A stretch of 64,000 nucleotides of DNA. It comes from Terrimonas_B sp041743125. GTDB lineage: Bacteria; Bacteroidota; Bacteroidia; Chitinophagales; Chitinophagaceae. Each line of letters opens with the position of its first letter. Within the stretch, counting starts at the first letter, position 1. The stretch lies in contig JBGTNK010000189.1 in assembly GCA_041743125.1 (NCBI GenBank), forward strand, positions 8,749 through 72,748, written 5' to 3'. The notes under the pieces are model-generated. The model was not told the origin of the DNA. It worked only from the letters and a program-made list of their open reading frames with translations, and searched no databases. Shown here one piece after another: positions 17,624-25,222 of the stretch. The position numbers and the translations under genes were made by a program.

Positions 17624-18625
17624 TTATTTTATTTTCTTTTTTTCTGGTATAAAATATTCTGCTACCAATAAAATAAGCATGGCCGCCGCAAACCACCAAT
17701 AATAAGATTTAAAATTCATCAGTGATACATCTCCATATGCCTTCGCTTCGATGCCAGATAATTGTTGCTGGAGCATCTTTACAGCTTCATCGCTTTCCTG
17801 TAAATGAACATATACGCCGTTGGTAGCAGCTGCTACCTGTTTCAAAATGTCTTCATTCAATTTAGAAATTACAGTGGCGCCAGTAGCCGGATCAATTTTG
17901 TTGGTCCCTGTAAGTGCATCAGGAATATAAGACCCTTCCGGCGAACCCACTCCAACGGTGTTGATCATCATACCCTGGGCAGCCATCTCTTTGGCTGTAT
18001 TAACAGCCTCCAAATCGTGATCTTCGCCGTCGGAAATTAAAACAACAGCCTTAAATCTCCTTTCCGCCGCATTGAATGCGTCCGCACTTCTTTTGAGGGC
18101 TTCACTGATAACGGTTCCTTGTTGGGGTACCGCATTCGGATTTGCTGCGGAGACAAACATACGTGCAGCGCTATGATCCGTTGTAAGAGGCATTTGCAAA
18201 TAAGCCTTTCCTGCAAAAAGTACAAGGCCAATTCGATCATTTGGCATGACGGCCATTAATTTTTGGATAAGTTGCTTCGCCCTTTCAAGCCTGTCAGGTG
18301 ACAGGTCGGTAGCCAGCATACTTTTGCTTACATCCAGCGCTACTATCAGGTCTATTCCTTTTCGGTTGACACCTTCAGTGCCGCCGGGTTTACGAAGGTC
18401 CATCAGCATCACAATGCCAGCTGCAAATGCAACACTGAGCATACCAAATTTCCACCCAAATAACCTGGCTGAATAACCGTTCATTAACGCGGACACGAGT
18501 TGACGATCACCCATCTTTTTCATCACTTTTCTTTTCCACTTCACAACTCTGAAAAAAAGTATAATGATGAAAACGATTGCGGCTGCAAGCCAGACATATT
18601 CCTTATGAAAAAATTGAAATCCCAA
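17624..18625 (-). CDS. BatB-like von Willebrand factor A membrane protein
   Basis: The 333-residue protein has two N-terminal transmembrane helices (about 11-27 and 60-77), a vWA domain, and a C-terminal helix (YYWWFAAAMLILLVAEYFI). The metal-ion-dependent adhesion site is intact: DVSKS at 98-102, a TDLS segment, and ISDGEDHD. This is the standard plan of BatA/BatB proteins, which display a vWA domain in the periplasm. Only one vWA gene is present; moxR, DUF58, batD and batE, which usually accompany it, are not adjacent. The start is 130 nt from the beta-lactamase stop, so it likely has its own promoter. Confidence 0.85.
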   Translation of the reverse strand: MGFQFFHKEYVWLAAAIVFIIILFFRVVKWKRKVMKKMGDRQLVSALMNGYSARLFGWKFGMLSVAFAAGIVMLMDLRKPGGTEGVNRKGIDLIVALDVSKSMLATDLSPDRLERAKQLIQKLMAVMPNDRIGLVLFAGKAYLQMPLTTDHSAARMFVSAANPNAVPQQGTVISEALKRSADAFNAAERRFKAVVLISDGEDHDLEAVNTAKEMAAQGMMINTVGVGSPEGSYIPDALTGTNKIDPATGATVISKLNEDILKQVAAATNGVYVHLQESDEAVKMLQQQLSGIEAKAYGDVSLMNFKSYYWWFAAAMLILLVAEYFIPEKKKIK

Positions 18626-18755
18626 AATGCTTTTTTAATTAAAGGATAATTAAGCAACCGGTTCTTCCGGGGATATAATTTGTTGTGAGATTTTTATCAA
18701 TTCAAAAACCAAGACAAAATTGGATTCACTTTTCTATATTGAAAAAGAGAAATTA

Positions 18756-19571
18756 TTACATCCTGCCTTCAAAAAATCCCATACTTGTCAAAATATCTTT
18801 TAGCAACTTCATTCTAACACCCGGCATGTCAAAATCCTGCTGAGTGGATTCAATATTCAAAACAAAAAAATAAGGATGTCTGTTTTCCTCAACCCATCCT
18901 ACCACCCATCCCAGATGTTTTTGAGTTTTCTCATTCCAGAACCCCCAGCCTGTTTTATACGCCAGGCGATAATTTGCATTATTTTCAAACAACATCGCTC
19001 TTTTCACAGCCTCCTGGTATGTTTTAAAAAAAGGCAGCTGATCAAAATACAATCTTTTTACAAGGCCAAGCTCTTCATCCGGTGTTATCTTCAACGAATT
19101 GTCAAGCCAGAAAGTATCAATGGCACTTGTAATCTTTTTGGTTCCATAACTCAAAGAATCAAGCCAGAATTGCATAGTATCTTTTCCAATTCTCCTCGCT
19201 ACTTCCTGGTAATAGGGTACAGCAGAAGAACGAAAAGCCTCATACATGGTCAGGTCTTTATTCCAACTATCAAACGACCTCTGAATCCCATCCCAATTAA
19301 TGACCATACTGTCATTAACTATTTTCCCTGTTTGAAGCCCGATCAAAGAATTCACAATTTTAAAGGTAGAAGCCGGCAAATAGCTGCTATCCCGGTAGCG
19401 GGGAAGATTATAAACAGTAAATTCTCCTGTCCCGTTATCCATCATGGCAAAACAACCGCTGACCCTATTTTCGGTAAAAAACTTTTCCAGGCTATTGTCA
19501 ACCTTTACATTATTTGGTGAGCAGCCAGATAAAAAGGCAAAAAGTAAAAGGCTATAAAAATTAAATTTCAT
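18756..19571 (-). CDS. Class D (OXA-type) beta-lactamase, lipoprotein
   Basis: The 271-residue protein has the class D motifs in order: STFK at 68-71 (nucleophile S68, carboxylatable K71), SAV at 116-118, YGT at 142-144 where most OXA enzymes have YGN, W155 next to the active site, and KTG at 206-208. A lipobox (LSGC, lipidated C17) indicates a periplasm-facing lipoprotein, which is common for Bacteroidota enzymes. It would hydrolyse penicillins or carbapenems; the spectrum cannot be read from the sequence. No mobile element is nearby and base use matches its neighbours, so it looks chromosomal and intrinsic. Confidence 0.92.
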   Translation of the reverse strand: MKFNFYSLLLFAFLSGCSPNNVKVDNSLEKFFTENRVSGCFAMMDNGTGEFTVYNLPRYRDSSYLPASTFKIVNSLIGLQTGKIVNDSMVINWDGIQRSFDSWNKDLTMYEAFRSSAVPYYQEVARRIGKDTMQFWLDSLSYGTKKITSAIDTFWLDNSLKITPDEELGLVKRLYFDQLPFFKTYQEAVKRAMLFENNANYRLAYKTGWGFWNEKTQKHLGWVVGWVEENRHPYFFVLNIESTQQDFDMPGVRMKLLKDILTSMGFFEGRM

Positions 19572-19690
19572 CTTTATAAGAATAATCCGGAAAAAATTTA
19601 AGCGGTATCCTTCGTTGCAAAAAAAAGGACGGGAAGGGCTTTAAATATTTTATATGCCTGTGGACAGAATAATAAATTGTTTAAATGCCA

Positions 19691-20161
19691 TCAGGCGGAA
19701 ATTTCTTCAATCTTAAATTTGATAACGCCAACAGGAGCCTGAACTTCGGCAGTATCGCCAACCTTTTTTCCTAATAATCCTTGCCCGATAGGAGAGGTAA
19801 CTGAGATCTTGCCCGCTTTCAGATCAGCCTCTGGTTCGCTTACAATCTGGTAAGTCACTTTCTTCTTTGTCTTTATATTAGTGATGGCCACTTTAGTAAG
19901 AATTGAAACAATACTTGTGTCAATAGTTGACTCGTCAATTACCCTGGCAACTGCCAGTTGAGATTCCAACAGGGCAATTTTTGCTTCTAACATTCCCTGC
20001 GCTTCCTTAGCTGCATCATATTCCGCATTTTCCTTCAGGTCTCCCTTTTCCCTTGCCTCCGCAATAGCCCGGCTTGCTGCGGGTCTTTCCACACCTCTTT
20101 TATGCTGAAGCTCAGTCTTCATTTGCTCCAAAGTTTCTTTGGTTACATATTGAATATTCAT
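19691..20161 (-). CDS. greA: Transcription elongation factor GreA
   Basis: The 156-residue protein is standard GreA length. The N-terminal coiled coil carries RAIAEAREKGDLKENAEYDA with the acidic tip residues that stimulate RNA cleavage by stalled polymerase, and the C-terminal FKBP-like domain has SPIGQGLLGKKVGDTAEVQAP. It rescues backtracked RNA polymerase. The ATG is preceded at once by a hairpin with a U-rich tract (20178-20220) and, further out, by a TATCTTTG box, so a leader-terminator arrangement is likely. Confidence 0.96.
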   Translation of the reverse strand: MNIQYVTKETLEQMKTELQHKRGVERPAASRAIAEAREKGDLKENAEYDAAKEAQGMLEAKIALLESQLAVARVIDESTIDTSIVSILTKVAITNIKTKKKVTYQIVSEPEADLKAGKISVTSPIGQGLLGKKVGDTAEVQAPVGVIKFKIEEISA

Positions 20162-20177
20162 AAAACTACTTTGATAG

Positions 20178-20220
20178 AAAACAAAAAAATAACAACGCCT
20201 CAGACTTTACTGAAGCGTTG
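20178..20220 (-). terminator. Intrinsic terminator or attenuator in the greA leader
   Basis: CAACGCCTCAG (20193-20203) pairs with CTGAAGCGTTG (20210-20220), 10 of 11 positions, with a 6-nt loop. On the minus strand the stem is followed by TTATTTTTTTGTTTT. It ends 17 nt before the greA ATG. It may terminate the upstream dehydrogenase transcript, attenuate greA, or both. Confidence 0.75.
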
Positions 20221-20233
20221 CACTATTAAAGAT

Positions 20234-20241
20234 CAAAGATA
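20234..20241 (-). promoter_or_regulatory. Putative -7 box of the greA promoter
   Basis: Minus strand TATCTTTG matches TAnnTTTG. The start point would fall around 20227, directly before the hairpin, so the whole hairpin would lie in the greA leader. The -33 position lacks TTG. Confidence 0.4.
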
Positions 20242-20312
20242 ATGAACTATTTTAAAAATAACCGGCTTAGTTTATTTTGAATATTCCCATAGCCATAGAT
20301 TTTCCCTCAAAA

Positions 20313-21242
20313 TCATTCATTTCCAGGTATTTTGTCTACAAGGATCCGGGCCATTTTAAAAAGTGCCTCGTGGCTATATCCTGCAATATGCGGGGTAATA
20401 ATGATATTGGGCTGGGCCAACATCCATGCCATGCTTTCCTTTTCCTGGGGGGAATAAGTCTCCAATTTTTCATTTTCAAGAACATCCAAAGCAGCCCCAG
20501 CTATTTTTTTATTTTTTATAGCATCCATAAAATGAGCCGTGTGTACTACTTTACCCCGTGAGGTATTCAGAAAAAAGGGCGACTGCCTGAGGTTATTAAA
20601 AAATGCCGCATCAGCCAGGTGAAATGTTTCTTCAGTCAATGGTACATTCAGGCTGATAACATCGGCATAACGGCCGATCTGTTCCATACTGGCCTCTTTA
20701 ATATATCCCTCACTAAACCCAAATTTGTATTTGTCATAGGCCAGAACAGTTACTCCAAAGGGTTGCAACAACCTGGCAAAAGAACTGCCCGTATTGCCAA
20801 ATCCTATAATGCCAACGGTTTTCCCATTCAATTCAATACCCCGGTTTTCGTCTCTTTTCCAGATGCCCTCCTTTACCTCCCGAAAAGAGGCGTTTATATT
20901 GTTCATCAGGCTGAGCAGCATTCCAAGAGATTGTTCCGCCACTGCATTGGAATTGCCCTCCGGGCTGCTGACGCATTGTATTCCCTTACTTTTTGCATAG
21001 GGTACGTCAATTAATTCTAAACCACTACCCAACCTGCCAATCCATTTGAGCGAATTTGCTTTTTCCAACAGCGGCCTGTCAATTTTTAACCGGGTTGTTA
21101 CCACCAACCCTGAAATATCACCGATTTGTTCCGCCAATTCATCATAAGAAATCTTTGGATTATAAATTAAGTGGTAACCCCGCTTTTGAAGTTCAATTTG
21201 AAGATATTCATGTGCCCTGACTGTAATAATAACTTTCTTCAT
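20313..21242 (-). CDS. D-isomer specific 2-hydroxyacid dehydrogenase (phosphoglycerate dehydrogenase-like)
   Basis: The 309-residue protein has an N-terminal catalytic domain, then the NAD-binding motif GIIGFGNTGSSFARLL. The catalytic arginine lies in GRLGSGLELID, the acidic residue in the segment AGAALDVLENE, and the histidine in ITPHIAGYS. The length fits a short D-3-phosphoglycerate dehydrogenase without the C-terminal ACT domain, or a hydroxypyruvate/2-ketoacid reductase; substrate cannot be decided. It follows rsmA by 13 nt and is probably co-transcribed with it. Confidence 0.85.
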   Translation of the reverse strand: MKKVIITVRAHEYLQIELQKRGYHLIYNPKISYDELAEQIGDISGLVVTTRLKIDRPLLEKANSLKWIGRLGSGLELIDVPYAKSKGIQCVSSPEGNSNAVAEQSLGMLLSLMNNINASFREVKEGIWKRDENRGIELNGKTVGIIGFGNTGSSFARLLQPFGVTVLAYDKYKFGFSEGYIKEASMEQIGRYADVISLNVPLTEETFHLADAAFFNNLRQSPFFLNTSRGKVVHTAHFMDAIKNKKIAGAALDVLENEKLETYSPQEKESMAWMLAQPNIIITPHIAGYSHEALFKMARILVDKIPGNE

Positions 21243-21255
21243 ACCGCTTCCCGAA

Positions 21256-22008
21256 TTAATTCATTTTGAATGTGAGATCTGCAAATTGCTGCACGGTCAG
21301 TTGCTCCGCTCTCTTATTAAATAATTCGTCCTGCAACGTTGCTGCATCAAATAATCCTTTTACGGCGTTCCTCAGGGTTTTTCTCCGTTGATTAAATGCA
21401 GTTTTCACTAACAGAAAAAATGCTTTCTCACTTTTCATGACCAGCAGTTGTTTTTTAGGCAACAGCCTTATCACCCCGCTTTTTACCTTTGGTGGAGGTG
21501 TAAAACATAGCTCATTGACATCAAACAAATATTCTACTTCGAAAAAGGCCTGCACTAAAACACTTAATACGCCGTACACTTTGTTACCTTCCTTTGAAGC
21601 AGCCCGTTGAGCCACTTCTTTCTGAAACATACCAATTACACACTCTACATCTTCTTTCCATTCAAGAATCTTAAAAAGTATTTGTGTAGATATATTATAA
21701 GGAAAATTTCCTATCACTGTAAAGGGTGCATCGAAAGGTTTTTCTATTTCCAGAAAATTTTGATGAATTATTTTTCCTTTCAAAGAAGGATATGTTTTTA
21801 ATAAATACTCTATTTTTTCCTCATCAAGTTCTATAGCTTTAAAATCAATATCCTTCAATTGCAACAAATATTTAGTCAATGCTCCTCCACCCGGTCCTAC
21901 TTCCAGCAATTGCTTGAATGAGTGCTCCTGTAATGAGGCTACAATTTTTCTACAAATATTTTCATCCTTCAGGAAATGCTGTCCCAACGATTTTTTCAGG
22001 GTATACAT
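21256..22008 (-). CDS. rsmA: 16S rRNA dimethyladenosine transferase
   Basis: The protein begins MYTLKKSLGQHFLKDENI, the hallmark N-terminus of RsmA/KsgA, followed by the SAM-binding LLEVGPGGGALTKYLL and the catalytic motif GNFPYNIS. It dimethylates two adjacent adenosines near the 3' end of 16S rRNA. I place the start at 22008 rather than the in-frame ATG at 22017, since family members begin just before the KKSLGQHF motif. 250 residues is normal. Confidence 0.95.
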   Translation of the reverse strand: MYTLKKSLGQHFLKDENICRKIVASLQEHSFKQLLEVGPGGGALTKYLLQLKDIDFKAIELDEEKIEYLLKTYPSLKGKIIHQNFLEIEKPFDAPFTVIGNFPYNISTQILFKILEWKEDVECVIGMFQKEVAQRAASKEGNKVYGVLSVLVQAFFEVEYLFDVNELCFTPPPKVKSGVIRLLPKKQLLVMKSEKAFFLLVKTAFNQRRKTLRNAVKGLFDAATLQDELFNKRAEQLTVQQFADLTFKMN

Positions 22009-22195
22009 GCCATGCAAATGTATAGCAGTTAAAGGAACCGCGTATCAATATGTTATGGGATCGGGCTTTGACTTTTTAATTTCGGGATCAGCTGTATAAT
22101 TATATTTTTTTCAAGTACAAAAAATATATGGCTTGCGGATTAGTAGGATTATTCGTTACTCCAATGAAATGGCATAAATGATTAAAAGTCTCGTA

Positions 22196-24823
22196 TTATT
22201 TTCTTATAATCATTTTTTGGGTGTCCGTCCATTCACTGGTATTTACATGAACAAAATAAGTGCCCGCGGGCCAGGTTGATTGAATAGGTAAGGCGTAATT
22301 ATTCAATCCTTTTTGCATGACAACATTTTGTTGTGATATAGTTTTCCCTTCAGCATTAATAATTTTTATTTGTCCGGCAGCAACAGAGCGATCCGCCTTG
22401 ATAGCAATAGTTGCTTTTTCTACAACCGGATTAGGGAAAAGCAGGATTGATGCCTTTGGATCAAGGAGTGTTATTGATCTAACTATGCTGTAGTTAATAT
22501 CATTTTCAGATTTATCTAATTTGATCCTGTAATATGAAACCCCGGTGTATGGTTTAATATCCGTGAAATTATAAAACTGGGTTCCTCCTTTTTGAAGAGC
22601 CGGAATAAAAGTAAGAACTTCCCAATCCCTTCCATTTTCGCTGCGTTGTATTTCATAACCCGGGAAATTGATATCCTCACTTGCGGTCCATTCCAACCTT
22701 ACTCTTGAATCCTTTATTAGATTTGCTTCAAATGAAATCATAGTTAAGGGCAGAACAATATCATCAACTACAACCCGGTAATCTTCAACTTCTCCCATAT
22801 CATAATACCCTGTTGCATTATTTATTGACATACCAGTGGCCTGGTCTGTAATACGTATCCGGAGATAGGTATAAGTGCCGCTGGGAAGTGTACTGGGTGT
22901 GCTTGGCCAGCTGAGTGCTATGGTTTGGGTACTGGATGAAGAAGCAACTGTTATCGGGGTGATGCCTTCGCTTGGATCAAAAATACCATTGCCATTAAAA
23001 TCAAGCCAGGCGCAAACTGTAGCGTTTGTTCCGGTATTGTTAAACACTTCAAGCTGTGCTAAATAATTGCCCGCAGATGGTGAAAAAATAGGTACAAAGG
23101 AAAGCCCGTCCTCATAATTATCTTCTACGGTAGTAAGTCCGCGTTTTAGCCACTCCACGTCTTCATCATATCCTAAAATCATTTTAGTTCGCCCGTTAGA
23201 AACATTGGGAGTTAATGTATCATGGCAGGCCGGGGAAAGAGGATCAGGATCATAGCTGGCAGGCGCATCTCCAAAATCCAGGAATGGCCGGTAGGGACCT
23301 GCTGCATCTCCCCAGCTGGCGGCAGAACCTGTAGGAATAGCGGGTCCGAGCGGAGCCCAAATAGTTCGGGTAGTGCCTCCAACCAGGCCATTGGTTCCGT
23401 TATATAGTGATAAGGTAAAATCTACATTGTATATTTTTTCATCCCAACCGATAGAGACCTGTTTGGGAACAACTCCTGCCGGAGTATAACTTACTCTTGA
23501 ACCGGACATCAGGTCAAACTGGTAAAAATCAGTACCGCCGCTTTGCGAGCCATCAAAATCTACTAACATTCCGTCAGACACGGCAAAATCACTCCAGTCA
23601 TGTATGTTCTGGGAGCTGACACCATCATCGGCTGTTACACCAAATACCTGGGCTGCAGGAGCAATAGGATTTCCTGCAGCATCAAAATCAATTTTCCAAA
23701 TGGTAGATTTTCTGCCTGCAGCATAAGCGCTTCCGCCAGTAGTTCCAGTATATCCTTCTATACCTAAATAAAGTGAGCCATTATAAAAGGTGGCCGCACC
23801 CGACTCTACACCACTTTCATAAGTAGGAATGCCAAATGTATTCACATCAGGAATTACTACGGATATTGTTTTGCTATCTACATCATATTTTTTAAGCACT
23901 TTATCAACCTGTGGATTCAGTCCGGCTCTTTGTGTAAGGCTATAGGTGTAATAAACCACTCTTCTGTAGGGATCGTATGCCATGGAGTTAAGCCGGTCGT
24001 GCCCAGGCTCGTTAAAAAGAAAATATCCCCTTCCGCTAGCTGGATCTACATAATAAATGTTATTGTTCACAACGGCCAGTACGTATTGAGGCTGTCCCGT
24101 AAAAGGGCGGGATATCTGTTGGTAATTATTAGGAAATGTACCGGTAACACAGGCGTTGATATCACCCAACCAAAAATCTCCTGCGGCATTATAAAACCTG
24201 AGAACTACCCGGCTTACAGGGCCACCAACAGAAACGTTAATGGCCCCGAAATTATTTGTATTAGCATAGTTGGTTGCAGGTCCGTTTGCAGTTGCACTGA
24301 TAGAACCTGAACCGGCAATTGTTATTGCAGAACCGGCATTAGCTCTGGCAATTGTTATAGTTTGAGCTACTCCAAGCGAATTAATCGCTGTCACGTTGAC
24401 CCGCTGGCTAACATCAAGGTCAAAAACCGAGAATTGAACATTTGAAACATTGGCATCAAAGGTCATTGTAACAGTTGTGTTTGCTGCTGCGGTTGTGGTA
24501 AACTGAACATCGTCACCAGCGGTAGCAAAACTTCCGGCATGGGCAGTATTAGTTCCGTTCTCCCCATTCAGCGTGATATTTGCTGAAGGTGCCATGGCAA
24601 AATTTAATTTCCTGGTGCCTATTGTAAAATTTTGATTGTAGGGAAATGCTGCCGAAGGATAGAAACTGGTATACCGGGTATTGTTAGAAGGCAAAAAATC
24701 GATATGATCCCAATTTAATTGGGCCTGGGTAGATCCTGCCGGGCACTGGGCATGGCTGATCCCTGCAATCAGCAGTATCGAAATCGTTAACAAATAAAAT
24801 TCCAGAGTAAAGTTTGTTTTCAT
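22196..24823 (-). CDS. Large T9SS-exported protein with GEVED domain
   Basis: From the ATG at 24823 the protein is 875 residues with a signal peptide (MKTNFTLEFYLLTISILLIA, ending GISHAQ). An N-terminal beta-sandwich (about 30-220) and a middle propeller-like region (FNEPGHDRLNSMAYDPYRR and following) precede a GEVED domain (CAWLDFNGNGIFDPSEG to MGEVEDYRVVV). Next comes the fibronectin-like pre-sorting domain (RLEWTASEDINFPGYEIQRS) and a type A T9SS sorting domain with LFPNPVVEKATIAI and the final GTYFVHVNTSEWTDTQKMIIRK. It should be exported and anchored or released at the cell surface. The ORF is open 18 codons further up, but the signal peptide fixes the start. Confidence 0.88.
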   Translation of the reverse strand: MKTNFTLEFYLLTISILLIAGISHAQCPAGSTQAQLNWDHIDFLPSNNTRYTSFYPSAAFPYNQNFTIGTRKLNFAMAPSANITLNGENGTNTAHAGSFATAGDDVQFTTTAAANTTVTMTFDANVSNVQFSVFDLDVSQRVNVTAINSLGVAQTITIARANAGSAITIAGSGSISATANGPATNYANTNNFGAINVSVGGPVSRVVLRFYNAAGDFWLGDINACVTGTFPNNYQQISRPFTGQPQYVLAVVNNNIYYVDPASGRGYFLFNEPGHDRLNSMAYDPYRRVVYYTYSLTQRAGLNPQVDKVLKKYDVDSKTISVVIPDVNTFGIPTYESGVESGAATFYNGSLYLGIEGYTGTTGGSAYAAGRKSTIWKIDFDAAGNPIAPAAQVFGVTADDGVSSQNIHDWSDFAVSDGMLVDFDGSQSGGTDFYQFDLMSGSRVSYTPAGVVPKQVSIGWDEKIYNVDFTLSLYNGTNGLVGGTTRTIWAPLGPAIPTGSAASWGDAAGPYRPFLDFGDAPASYDPDPLSPACHDTLTPNVSNGRTKMILGYDEDVEWLKRGLTTVEDNYEDGLSFVPIFSPSAGNYLAQLEVFNNTGTNATVCAWLDFNGNGIFDPSEGITPITVASSSSTQTIALSWPSTPSTLPSGTYTYLRIRITDQATGMSINNATGYYDMGEVEDYRVVVDDIVLPLTMISFEANLIKDSRVRLEWTASEDINFPGYEIQRSENGRDWEVLTFIPALQKGGTQFYNFTDIKPYTGVSYYRIKLDKSENDINYSIVRSITLLDPKASILLFPNPVVEKATIAIKADRSVAAGQIKIINAEGKTISQQNVVMQKGLNNYALPIQSTWPAGTYFVHVNTSEWTDTQKMIIRK

Positions 24824-25166
24824 AGTTAGAATTTTAGAGGTTTTTCTACCGACTCCACTCTTAATCTTTTCATTCACTCAATTCGCTCACACCATCTCTG
24901 CCATTCTTTTTTTTAATCTTCTGATAAAAATTTCATCAGGTTTAGGATTTTGGATTATACTTCCTGAAAATTAATATATCTGCCTGAGATCTTATTCTAA
25001 TGCCCCGAAATATGGCATCAAAAAAGTATATATCCCAATTGAATTTACCTTGTTTTAAAAGGGGAAAAGGAGGCCCACCGTATTTCTCCTATTTATTGCC
25101 TGTCGCCCCTCAAAAAAGGCTGGATTAGTTCCGGCCGGCAGATTGCCTGACACTAAATAAAAATAA
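24824..25166. other. Non-coding gap upstream of the GEVED gene
   Basis: I see no gene here. It must hold the promoter of the GEVED gene, but no clear TTTG/TAnnTTTG pair was found. A terminator for the neighbouring carboxypeptidase gene lies at its right end. Confidence 0.5.
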
Positions 25167-25194
25167 AAATCCCCTTCGGAGAAGAAGAGGATTT
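25167..25194 (-). terminator. Terminator of the M14 carboxypeptidase gene
   Basis: AAATCCCCTTC (25167-25177) pairs with GAAGAGGATTT (25184-25194) at 10 of 11 positions. On the minus strand it is followed by a T-rich tract (ATTTTTATTTTTATT). It lies 28 nt after the stop. Confidence 0.8.
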
Positions 25195-25222
25195 ATTATC
25201 ATTTAACAGGAACGTTTGTAAT

